Positions 1-10,700 of a stretch of DNA of 64,000 nucleotides are shown one piece after another (within the stretch, counting starts at the first letter, position 1; every line of letters begins with the position of its first letter). The position numbers were made by a program, and so were the translations under genes. The notes beneath the pieces are model-generated. The model had not been told where the DNA came from, did not search any database, and worked only from the letters and a program-made list of their open reading frames with translations. Origin of the DNA: Clavaria fumosa (lineage: Eukaryota; Basidiomycota; Agaricomycetes; Agaricales; Clavariaceae); contig OX637794.1 in NCBI GenBank assembly GCA_951802425.1, forward strand, positions 2,046,001 through 2,110,000, written 5' to 3'.

Positions 1-920
1 CTACCCCACAGCATTATCACACTGACAGACTCACACCAGTGAGTTGCTGAGCTCTAGCTAAGCTGCTTCACACCCATTTGTCTCACAAACTTGTAGGTAT
101 GACCTTCCAGCACCTCTCTACATTTCTGTCTATCCAGATTTCTAAATTAGAAAGCATTCCTATTGTAATTTTGATAATACTTAGATACAGGCCTCCACAA
201 CACTAGAACTAGATTTAATGATTAAGTAAAAGTTCCCCTGACTTGCAATTATAGATTTAAGGGTAATAAACAAGTGGAAATCCAATGGTATAAGCTGCTT
301 CTTTGTGCATTTCTTTGTTCTTGCTGTAGAGCCTTCTCTTTCCCTCCAAGTACTATCTTTGTATTCTTATCCATCCAGCTAGGTTAAATCTGCTTGGTTT
401 CCATGAATATTGTTACAAAGATCAGATGTAGAGTAGAGGGCCATGTTTACAGACTAATGAGATGCATTTCTTGAAAACTTAAAGTGGAAGGAACAACTAC
501 ACATGGCATGGTGTGGTAATGATACATTCTCCTAACAGGACTTCTCCAGCCATAGTAGATAAAAGTCCTCTTGTATAGCACTATAAACAAGGGTGGGTGT
601 TATAGGTGGTATACATGTATGCAATGCTCTGTACCATGGCCTAGCTCCCACATATTTCACTGATGCTGGCCAAGTCCAACAAAGTCTTTGCTGGCTCTTT
701 GCTGGCTCTAATGGAGTCCATCAGAATGGGTGGCCAAGTGTAAAGTCCTCATTTTCAATAACTTCAAATCACAATAATAATCCAAATTATGTTGGTCCAG
801 TTCATTTACAGCACAACACATTTGGAACTTTAGTCTTACATGTTGACCACACAATATGTATGTATGTTGCACACAAGTCTATTGTATTAGTCTCCAGTCA
901 TACACTGAATCAAAACTCAT
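1..920. other. AT-rich stretch without a recognisable gene
   Basis: This stretch is clearly richer in A and T than the rest of the window. Its longest open frame (about 593-922, +) has no recognisable domain and no family resemblance. The composition changes close to the stop codon of the RBM5-like gene at 945. It may be the edge of a transposon-derived or heterochromatic segment continuing to the left of the window, but no terminal repeats or transposon proteins are visible, so that is only a guess. Confidence 0.4.
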
Positions 921-944
921 AAGGGAGGCAGAGCAGAATCTGAC

Positions 945-3763
945 TCATGCTCCATAACGTTGTCGAGCCTGCAGAGCCAAGGGTTCAGCGAAGTTCCCAT
1001 ATTTACACCCAAGCTTTCATCTCTGGACCAGATATCACTTACCGCATCCTTGACAACATCCACATATCCCGAATATCCTTCAGTATATTTTCCTACCTCT
1101 CGCCCTTTGCTAGCACCCAGTCCAGCTCCTTGGGCATAGATCGCTGTCTGGCTATAAGCTGTTGTTAGAGTCATTGCGATAAATACAATATCTTGCAATA
1201 GTCACATCGGCTCAGTCCGGCCTTCGCCAGTCGTCCCAAGACCAGACCCCTCCGTCCAACCCATCATCTTCAGCAACTTATTGCCAATGTTATTTTGATC
1301 TTCGCTAGGATTTGTTGGAGGCGGGGAAGATTTAACAGGCGACGGTTCATCAACATGTTGCCTCTTCTTGCCTAACTTCTCTTTGTCGGCAGGCGCAAGC
1401 CCAGGAACTTCAGGTTGATTGTGCATGACTCTCCTTTCTGACGCACGATCTCGGTACTTGCTTTGCTCTGTCGGAGCGGAACCACCAGACTTCCTTGCAG
1501 CCTTGACTTTATCACGGGCCAATACACGCAAGTTCGTGTCTTTGGAGTTCTTCTGCTGGGGCAAACAGACCGGAGGAGAGAGTGGAGGTCAGGTTAACTT
1601 CAAAATTAAGTAATGAGACATTGGGGAATGCGAGCCTTGTGTAGGTCAGATTCCTTGTTGTGGCGTTTGAGCTGTTCAAGAGTCTTGAACTGACGAGCGC
1701 AAAGTAGACAAGTCATAGCAACGGTATCCGAGAACTCAAATTCAATTTCTTGAGGCAAGGAGACACCAGAAGCGGTGGCAGATGCTGGCACCGCAGGTTG
1801 GTCGACAGTAGGAGTGTTCATAGTGACAGCCTAGACATGAGAAACATGGAAGTAAGACAAAGACTTGCTCCGGCTCGCGCAGAGAAGAGTCTGAGAAGAC
1901 ATGCCACCGAAGCAGGAGGATTAGCTGGATTAAGTTCCTCCTGGACCTGATTCCACTTCGAGATATTGCTAACAACCTGCAATCCGAAGGGTCGTAAAAC
2001 TGTGCGGCAGTGCCACCTGTGTCGTGTACTCTACCACACGCACCTTCTTGCTCGCTATTAAAGGTGCTACCTTTCTCACGGCCGCCACTGTAAATCCGTC
2101 AATCAAAATGGAAGACAGAAAGTGGATGTCGCCAGGCACCTTTAGTATTTTCGGAATCTGCGGCTTGATCGACAGCTGAGTCTGATCCTTCAGGGAGATC
2201 CTCAGTCGACGAAAATCCCGCAGCCACGGATGCAAGAGCTTTAGCAGATCCCCCTGAGCAAGGTCAGCGCTGATTAAAGGAAATGGTGAGGAAGAAACGG
2301 ACCAGACGACGGCATTTGCAATTTGCTGAAAGGCACCTCTCGGCCAAGGGTCACCGCGATTGGCTTTTCGGAGATCGAGGTTGATACGACAGATGTGACA
2401 GGTGGATGTGAGTCGGTAGCTGTGACGATCATGAAGACATGACTAATGGTCATGAGGGGACTGCTAACGTTTCTTCTTTTTCTCTTTCTTCTCTTTCGTC
2501 GCATCTTTCGCAGGGGCGCTCGGAGCTGCCTCCTCAACCTTCAGCTCTAAAATAGCCGCGGTAGAGCTTTCATCCCAGTACCTCACCCAGGAGCCTTCAA
2601 TACCCCCGAGGCTCGAGGACGAGGGAAGGCATGCGTCATCGCGATGAAGGAAGTCTGTAACTAGCTGGAAGGAGTACGGATGTGCGAATGACGCGGCCAC
2701 CGGCGTATCCGAGATGCGAAAACCTGACGGATGGATTTGCGGTGACATAGTCGCTGCTAATACAGCCGATGCCGACTGGGTGGAATATCATGAGTGCTGA
2801 AATTAGAAAGCGGGACTCTTAGTCACCTGTATATCAACAAATTCGACGAAAGCAAAGCCAAAGCTCGCCATGGTGACTTTGTCTTTAATAAGAATAATTC
2901 GTTTCATGCCTCGGGCACCATCCTCTCCGGAGCCAGAGACAGTCTTCATTGCCCGATAAATGGCCTGGGGTCCTGAAAGCGAGTCAAGTCCCCGGAAGAG
3001 AAGGACTGACGCTTGTGAGTTTCCAATGTCGCGGGTGCCATCATTCAGGTTCTGTCGGCGACCCTTGTCGTGAGGACTCGCACTCTGAGAGTAATCAATT
3101 TTGACCCTGCGACCATTATGAGGAAGGCCAGTTTCGAGAGCCTTGTAGAATGCGGAAGAGGCGGTGGCACCATGGGATGCAGGAGGCGGTAGCTGGATGA
3201 AGGGAAAGAGCGGGCCAACAAATGCTCGAGCATGTTCGGTGCTGGTGAATTGAGCAAAGCCGAAGCCTTTAGAGACACCTTTGAAATCCAATGGCGAAGG
3301 ACGTCAATGACTTATGGGAGGCAAATACGAATGAGCTCGATGCCTGATGATCTATCACGGATAATGGTGACCGTCTCAATACTGCATCCATTGCTCGTTA
3401 GATACGCCTGAAGATCTGCCTCGGTGAAATCTTGGTCGAGTCCCAGAAATATGACGTGAGGGCTAGGTTCGCTAGGTACGAGCCGTTTCTTGAAACCCCG
3501 ATCTTGTCCAGATACGCTCGAATGTGAGCCGTCGCCGTAAGCATGAGCATCGTAGCCCTGTGGTGCACAACACTGTCATCACTCTGTGCATCGAGAGAAC
3601 TAAAAAGACCTCCTACTCCGTCATTGAACTTCCTGCGTTTAGGGTCGCTGAAGCTGTCATCTTCGCGGTAGCGAGCACCCCTTGAGCTTGAACCTGACTC
3701 ATTCCAGGCGCCGGTGTCGTTCCAGCTTTCCTTGTTTCTGTCCCATTCACGGTGGTATGCCAT
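945..3763 (-). CDS. RBM5/RBM10-like splicing factor (RRM, RRM, OCRE-like, C2H2, G-patch)
   Basis: Spliceosome-associated RNA-binding protein of the RBM5/6/10 family, expected to act in the nucleus in splice-site choice. Exons read in order: a basic, Ser-rich N-terminus (MAYHREWDRN); RRM1 with RNP2-like VIFLGL near 3440 and RNP1-like KGFGFAQF near 3260; a second RRM with ASVLLFRGL and FGFAFVEF (about 3010-2830); an OCRE-like aromatic segment ending in a Lys-rich tail (about 2750-2465); the block VAPLIASKK and ISKWNQVQEEL; a C2H2 finger (CLLCARQF...KRHNKESDLH, about 1720-1640); and a C-terminal G-patch (KMMGWTEGSGLG and AQGAGLGAS). A last intron (about 1041-968) restores the family ending KDAARQRYGA and places the stop at 945. 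The start at 3763 opens the conserved N-terminus; a longer in-frame start is possible. At least seven introns are inferred. Family assignment is secure, exon edges are approximate. Confidence 0.88.
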
Positions 3764-3859
3764 TTTGTGGGAGTCAAGAGGCTGAGGCGGCAAGTCAGAT
3801 GTGTTGTCTTATTGACAACAGGGCAAAACAAACGCCAAACTCAAACCTTTTCTGTCGCC

Positions 3860-4321
3860 ATGGCGGGCAAACATGGTAAGGCCACTGTCTTTGACAATTC
3901 GATGGCCAATTCTCATCCCAAATCACATCCCAGGTTTGAAGGTACGTATATCTATTGCAGTGCCTTGGAAGCGCACCCATTTTGACCGCTGCATCCAGAT
4001 TGATCCCGCTATAGAGCGGTGGAATCGTATGGTCAGGAATATTCGCTCGTCCATTCTTTAGCTCAAATTCAAGGTGGCAACAATCCAGCGCGAGGATGCG
4101 CACATGCATTTCCGTTGGACACCTCGGACTGCCAAAGTGGCATTCATTGGTGTGGTGCTCGTACCCGCCATGATATACTATGCCGCCGCCACAACTGACG
4201 TCAGTCTCGGCTCCATCGTCTCTTCGCCGCAGTTAAACTAACTGCGCTGACCTTAAAGATGAAATGGAACTTCAGAGCGAAGAGCAAAGGGTCACTCCTC
4301 ACCGAGCGGAACTCCGATTAG
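3860..4321 (+). CDS. NADH:ubiquinone oxidoreductase B4 (NDUFB4/B15)-like subunit
   Basis: Small accessory subunit of mitochondrial complex I with one membrane helix. The exons splice to MAGKHG, then DPAIERWNRM, then FRWTPRTAKVAFIGVVLVP with the helix continuing through AMIYYAAATTD, and a basic tail KWNFRAKSKGSLL. The pattern DPAxE(R/K)W, FRWTPRT, single helix and Lys-rich end is that of fungal NDUFB4/B15 proteins. The tail is reached by an intron of about 60 bp (about 4199-4259); without it a short alternative tail would follow. The start lies 96 bp from the divergent RBM5-like start, so the two probably share a promoter. The stop is only 43 bp from the stop of the convergent COQ7 gene, so their 3' UTRs should overlap. 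The first intron boundary is the least certain part. Confidence 0.72.
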
Positions 4322-4364
4322 TTTTCGCTTCGCGAGCGGAATTGAATGATCAGCACCGCTTGAC

Positions 4365-5169
4365 CTAAATTCGCTTGCAAAGTTGTATGGCCACTTTACA
4401 CCCAACACCAATTACCGAGCTTAGCAAGGCATGAGCAGGTGCTCGTCGAGAAAATTGGTCGACCGCTATATCTAGATGCTCCCATTCGTCGTCCCTAAAT
4501 TCACGTACAATGTTCTTCAGGAGCGGTATGCTCCGATGATTGGAAGGGAGAACCTCGTCCATCTCCTTCAACTGCCTGTGACCATTGTGAGCACGCGCCA
4601 TCATGCGAAAGAGCAAAACGCCCTACTCGTCGTAGTGTTCTCCTATAACAGTCTCAACAGCCTCTGTACAAGCCATGGCGGCTTCTTTTCCCATCAAAGC
4701 TGTCGTTGCGCCAAGGCAGAAGCCCCCAATTTTCGCAACACCGCTCAAGATGGTCGGTCTTACTCGATGCTGCATCAATAATTTGTCCATGACAGCAAGA
4801 TGCTTTTTCTCTTGCTCCCACATATCCTAAAAGGAAAATAATTTCGCTGAGGAAGCTGGGCGAGAAGAGGTAGTCGCTTTCCTGTATCAACGGGCCTGCC
4901 ACCAGATCATGGCCGAGAACGGCTATCTGACCCTTGTAAATCCAATTTGCGGCAACTTCCCCTGCTTGGTCGACCCGCAAAGCATTTTCAAGGGTGCCAC
5001 GTTGCGCAGGAGACAAATCGCTTGGCGAGGTTGCAACAGCGGGATCCAGCGAACATTCAGGCTTGAGATACAGTGAAGAGGGCCTCTGCTGGGTCGCATT
5101 GTACGACAGCATTCGCCTTCGGCAATATCGTCCTAGCCATGAGAAATTGCGACGTGCATTCGATAACAT
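4365..5169 (-). CDS. COQ7: 5-demethoxyubiquinone hydroxylase COQ7 (CAT5/CLK-1)
   Basis: Di-iron monooxygenase that hydroxylates demethoxyubiquinone in the next-to-last step of ubiquinone synthesis, on the matrix side of the inner mitochondrial membrane. The N-terminus ([19 protein letters not shown]) is basic and Ser-rich, as in mitochondrial presequences. The conserved core follows: [33 protein letters not shown], the glycine-rich helix region ([13 protein letters not shown]), [13 protein letters not shown] and [10 protein letters not shown]. The Glu and His residues of the two E(x6)YxGQ/ExxH-type iron motifs are present. The exon 2 to 3 junction is canonical. The exon 1 to 2 junction (intron 4827-4881) has GAAAGC instead of GTAAGC at the donor; see findings. 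Length, about 230 residues, suits the family. Confidence 0.93.
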
Positions 5170-5719
5170 TCGTGGTCAAATCAACAAGCAGAGGGTATGC
5201 GTTATGTCACAGTCGACACCGGTACAGTAACGTTGAACCGCGACATTACCGCCTCTTCGCTCTCTGCTTCTGGACAGATTGAACACGATGTCATCCACGC
5301 AAGTAGATCGTGGAGGAACGATGCAGAAATTAATCTTATTCTCTGTAGGTTCACACCAGCGCAAGTTGCAGACCCTTCAAGAGAGAAGGACTGGTCGGCT
5401 AATCTCGGTCCAGTCTACCCAGCTTCAAGTTCTTGATCCTTTTCATACTCACACAAATCGTCGCTCCCATCAGGAATGCTAGACTGGGACTCGACGCGCA
5501 TTGTGTTCACAAAGCGCTCCTTGCTTGAATTCCTCAAGTCGGCATTGGTTTCCCATTCCCATCATCATTTCCCTTACCCAGTAACTCCAGATATACCGGA
5601 ATAACAGTCGATACCAACTTTTCCAATATCCAGAAACTGCCCAGTACGCATCGTCTCGCCCAGGAAGTTTGGTATATACATCTGAGGATGTCGATGTAGA
5701 ATACGCTATCTTTGGCAAA
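5170..5719. other. Divergent intergenic region between COQ7 and the HN1-like gene
   Basis: Contains the 5' regions of two divergent genes. Short open frames here have no family resemblance and no splice model linking them to the neighbours. The frame of the downstream gene is open upstream of its ATG only as far as a TAA near 5582, so no longer N-terminus is supported. Confidence 0.5.
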
Positions 5720-6350
5720 ATGACGGACGTATCCTCTGTGCCACCCGCAACTCAAGATCCCGCGACGGCAGAGGAACACGGTGCGCGTCACAAATCCTAC
5801 TTGGTTTTTGGCGTGCGATGATACCAATTGTGACGATGCGAACTTGACAGCAGAACAAGAGATGGCTTCGCCCATCCCTGGAGTCGAAAGTTTCAAGCCT
5901 TCACGCCGAGTCCGAACTGCCCCAGGTGGCCCATCCAGTGACATTTTTGGACACGTTGAAAATGATGGGGCGCTAGCGAGAGCACCACTCAAAGACCCAG
6001 CTTCTGTATGCCAGCCCTTCCGTCATGCAATAACTCATAAACCCTTCCACAATCAGGATACTCCAGCATCGCTGCCAAGTATTGCACCCATACAATATGA
6101 ATCTAGCAGGTCAGTGCTAACGGCTGTAGTAGAGTAAGCTGACACTTGACTTATTTATCAAGTGCTGGAGCGAAATCCTCCTTCAAGCCTAGCCGCAGGT
6201 GTGCAAGCACTAGTCAGACTATGCCTCGTAGCTGATATAAGTACTCCAGGGTCCGTGAACAGCCCGGCGGCGTCGATCACATCTCTGAGGTGAGTCAATC
6301 GACATGTTTTCACGCGCGATTCAAAACGCGCACTCCTTTAGATCCTCTGA
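5720..6350 (+). CDS. Small HN1/Jupiter-like protein with two Pro-Gly-Gly motifs
   Basis: Four or five short exons splice to a hydrophilic protein of about 140 residues. It starts MTDVSSVPPATQ and carries two copies of one motif: FKPSRRVRTAPGGPSSDIFG near 5895-5955, and FKPSRRVREQPGGVDHIS just before the C-terminus (about 6190-6340). Splicing at 5780/5849, 6110/6169, 6200/6252 and 6291/6341 keeps the frame and joins both motifs. The core (Arg-Val-x-x-x-Pro-Gly-Gly, then Ser-rich and Ile-Phe-Gly) resembles the repeated motif of animal HN1 and Drosophila Jupiter, small microtubule-associated proteins. No catalytic domain is present. A role in microtubule binding is an inference from that resemblance only. 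Confidence 0.62.
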
Positions 6351-7773
6351 CTTAGCTAGTTGAGGGAAATGGGGGAAGGCATTTCGGGGCTGGTGTTTGT
6401 TGAGCAAGATTCAGCAGGAATGCGAACAAGGATGTGTTTAGTAGAGAAAAATGGTACTGGGAAGGTTCGAACTTGCGCGAGCGCATGCCCATCGCAACGT
6501 GTATTCAACGCTTGATCACGATACCATTGGCTTTTCCTTCCCTTTCCCTTCCCTTTACCATTCCAAAGATGTTGGCCCCAAGATAAACCAGTGCGAACAG
6601 TTAGAGGGGGACATAGAGTGGCCACCCTGGCGCTTGCCTTCAGGTACCAACATTTTGATGAGGATCTGCTTCGATCAAGTGCCTGCAATGGAGCGCAACA
6701 GTCACTCAAATACAACTTTTTGGTCCTGATTGCACAGGGTCTGATCGATCTGATCCGTGAAGCACATGGAACGGAATCATCCTGTAGAAACTGGCTGTGA
6801 AGTCGTGTGAGGGTTCTACAGCTACGTCCTCGTTTTACGATAGTCAGAGCAATAATATTCTTACACAGTAGTACTACAGTGTTTCTTTGGGGAGTCGACT
6901 GATCGTCTACGTTTGTCTCTCTTCAAGCACTCATCTGCACTCATCCGATTCGAACTTCGCTTGCATCGCGATTTTCATTTGCACTCTAACAGAGCTCCGT
7001 GTGCACAGCAGCGCAGCTGTCACGAAAACCCCGGGTAGCACAGCAGTAGATTGCCCAATTTCCTTCCTATTGTTCAGCACAGCCGCGTTGGCCAACAGCT
7101 GGTCCGAAGCTGATCCCGTAAAAAATTACTGAGCTTCACCAAGCAATTGAGACTATCCAAGTTGCTAGCGTTTTTTTTTTGGCTCCTAGAATGCTCCCTA
7201 TGGCCAGTACAGCGGCACTGCCCTAGTCATGGCTGTACAACATTTTGACACACGCTGAGTTGCACGACACGCAAGCCCGAACCAGCTCACGGGGTTGGCA
7301 TCGTGATGCTGCTTTCGGTACCTGAACTTTGAGGCTGAGTAGGCTGCAACGAATCCGGGAAGGGGCATCCACGGGCGTCAATGGCACTTGCACTCTCCTT
7401 CCATCGCTACTGACCTCAACACGGACTATGAATCACGACCTCGCGATGCTGGCCGCCGGGGGTGGCGTCCCCTTGTTGGATAGATTAACAAACATTGGTG
7501 TGTAGTCGGCTTACAGGCGATCACAGCATGATCTCCGTGTCCATGTGGGGTTACTCATCGTGGGGTTGACTTTTAAATAGTGCAAGGAATCTACGCAGTT
7601 ATCGAAGACGTGAAGGTGTATAGGGTACGCGACACTCGCTCGCATTGATTTTCACTTGACATGTCAGTCCATGTCTCTAGCAAGAATGCAAGGACCTCAG
7701 CTATCGCTGCCGCGAGTTGCTTCTCGCGCTTCGAGACTCGGCGGTGGGATTGGAAGGGACTCGGGCCATTCAA
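6351..7773. other. Intergenic region, no gene recognised
   Basis: About 1.4 kb with no frame that gives a recognisable protein. It holds a pyrimidine-rich run of TTCCC/TTTCC units near 6535-6565 and a T10 run near 7170. A tRNA-like sequence near 6449-6525 was examined and rejected. The right end presumably contains the promoter of the kinase-RasGEF gene. Confidence 0.5.
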
Positions 7774-10700
7774 ATGGCGGATGAGGCTGAATTGTTAGTC
7801 ATTTTTTCCTCGTAACCGTTGACCCCCTTCATGACGATGTCTCGCAGGACCGTTAACAAGGTACTCACTCGGCTGCAGGAGTGGGCGGCTCTCAACAGGG
7901 TCAGAAGCTTTCTTCAACACGCCGATGTCAAACAAGGAATTGACCAATGTCACTCCGAAATTGACGCTTGCATCATCAAATTCAACGTAGGCGCCGTATC
8001 GATTGCTAGGGCTGCCCGCTCAGATATCTATTATAGATTGCCTTGAATCTCGATCTCTCCCGAGGCCAAAAGGATCTTGCTGCAGTCGCAGAACGCGACA
8101 AGGCTGAGCTGCGAGACATGCTCCAGACCATCGCGAAGAGTATGGACGACTTGAGATTCATTCTGACCAAGGCTACTCCACATGCTGTGGAAGGTATTAT
8201 GCAGAGCTTCCAAGAAGTATGTCGAACATTTATGGAGTTGCGTCTGACACCTGATGCCTTCACTCGACTCCCTCCCAAGGAACTTCACAATCCAGGCCTA
8301 GCAGCTGCTGCAGAGCAGACCTTCAAGAGGGGCCTCTGGGTTCTCCATGAACAAACCGATCTGCTTCCACCAAATATCGATCGTAAGCTTCATTGCACCC
8401 TACATTTTGATGCAAATCAAATAATTAAGCGTTCCTTAGTGACGGGACAGGTTTCAAGGATAAGCGAGCATCCAGTAGCTTATGGTGCATTCAATGATAT
8501 ATACACTGGTCAGTCAATCCAGCCCTCGACTGGGGTTCTTCTCTGATCCTTGACCCTAGGTCAATGGTTGGAGAGCGAGACGGTCGCTCTTCGTTTGCCC
8601 AGGGCGCTCGCAAATACTCCTGGGGCACAGGAGGTAACGTCCACGTGTTCGCGTATCAGAACCTGGTACCGATAAACAGCTACAGCGCTTTCAGATGGAA
8701 GTTCGCATATGGAGGAAACTGAAACATCCTAACGTTGTGCCTTTATATGGCATCATTCACGTAGGAGAGCGAGTCTATTCAGTAAGTAGATGAGGTCAGC
8801 CGAGGGCGGAACCCGCTAAGCCTTGACTACAGGTTAGCCCATGGATGGAATACGGAAGTGCTCTTGAGTACCTAACCTTGCATCCGGATGCTGACAGGTT
8901 GCAACTCCTGCTCGAAGTTGTTGATGGTAAGTGATCGTTTTCGAGTCAGCACGTCCTGGCACCCAGCCGTTCCAATATACAGGGATGGAGTATCTCCACC
9001 AAAATAACGTTGTGCATGGTGATCTCCGCGGGGTGCGTTATACCTCTACTCTAACAGCTCGAGGAATACTCTAAACCTACCTATAGTCCAATGTTCTAAT
9101 CTCAAAAGACCGCATCGCGAAGCTTTCTGATTTCGGGCTCTCAAAATTCCTTGAGGATGTAGGTATTTCCTTGTCTTAGCCTGAGCATCTGCTTCAACGT
9201 TGCCCAGGGCGGTCATGGAATCAGTTGTCCAGCGGGCGTGAACCCACGCTGGTTCGCTCCGGAAATAATTGAACAGACGAGTCAAGTTTCGAAGCATGCG
9301 GATGTCTGGAGCTTCGGCATGCTCGCGCTCGAGGTGATGACTGGAGAACAGCCCTTCAGCTACATCCCGCGTGACATCGGGGTTATGTTCGATATCACGA
9401 ATGGCAATCTGCCCGAACATCCTGGTAATCTCGCGAAGGAACGGGGTCTCTCCGATGAGCTTTGGGAACTCTTGTCACGTTGTTGGCAACATACTCCTGC
9501 TCTTCGACCCACCATAATCCAAATAAAACGCGAACTTACACAAATTCAAGTGACTCGTGACAACGCCCCTTCACCTGCCAGTGGGTTACCTCATGAAATA
9601 CAGCGATTAATTCTGATTCTGTACGTTGTGTGGTAGTGCCGCCGCTCATTGTTCGCACAGAGACGGTAGCGTCCGGAAACTCGCATATCAGTCGTACTGG
9701 CAATTTGCCATCGCCCTCCACTAGTGGCAGCAGCAAGAAGTCACGCCCGGGGTCAAACTCTTCGTCGTTGGTAGATGGGAAATTTGATATACGTCGCTTG
9801 TCAATATTTTCGTCAGAGGGTTCTGAACAAGTGGAGTCACCAACCGAGATGAGCAGCAGTCCGAATCTACCTCGAATGCCTACAAAGACGTGGAAATCGC
9901 GACTCAAGTTGCGTCTAAATACCCCGGTTACACGAGGCACAACTCCCATTTTCGAATCTTTGGAGCGTCCCACTCCAATTCGTCAATCTACTGATGCTAC
10001 CATCACGTCAGAGACACCACCCACTCGTCCTGTTAGAAAAGCAACTTTCTTTCCTCAAAGTCGAAGCAATATGGAGAGCGGAACTCTGGACGAGTTGGTC
10101 GATCGCCTTATCACGGAATCATCTGGTGCGTCAAGGGCCGCCATTTCACTCTCGTCCATTCGCCTTATCTTCCTTTGTCGTAGATGTCACCAGAGATTCA
10201 TCCTTCCAAGACATATTTCTGGCTACATACTTGTCCTTCACGGACTGTCGGACACTATTTCTGCGGCTATGTTATCGTTTTGAGCTCACTGGTACCAGCA
10301 TCGAGCCGCCGGAAGTGCGCGCCACTAGACGCTTTAGGCATGTCTCATGAATACGTTCCTGAATATCGATCACTAATCAGGAGTAACAGTATCCTGGCGT
10401 TCATGAAGCGCTGGGTATCTTCCCAGGTAGCGCGTGTGGACCTTCAGGTTCTCAAAGCGGAAGTCAGGGAGTTCGCGAAATCCGTCAAGAGTTCACCGAC
10501 GATGAAGCGACACGCGCAAGAATTGGGCAATCTTATCGATGAGCGGGTGAGCTTACTGCGCTGTGTGTACGACGGGGTCATCTCAGATCGATTTCAAGAT
10601 TCGGCAGCAAGAGTTATTAATGCAACCGGAGTTTCCTAGAGTTTCGGTCATGCCAAGGGCATCTAGCATCACTGCCAGAGATATTGCTGTGGCACTGACT

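Noticed and set aside
593..922. 109-codon frame in the AT-rich left edge
   Set aside because: No ATG-based model, no domain, and AT-rich composition unlike the coding exons around it.
6449..6525. tRNA-like sequence on the minus strand
   Set aside because: A TTCGAAC loop with a four-of-five base-paired stem and a partly matching acceptor stem is present at roughly tRNA length, but no D-arm or anticodon arm forms. At best it is a decayed tRNA-derived relic.
9560..9640. Boundary between two separate genes (kinase, then RasGEF)
   Set aside because: The intron with GTGGGT and GTAG ends joins kinase and linker in the same frame, and there is no ATG, TATA box or leader-like sequence before the linker. 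A single gene is simpler, though transcripts should confirm it.
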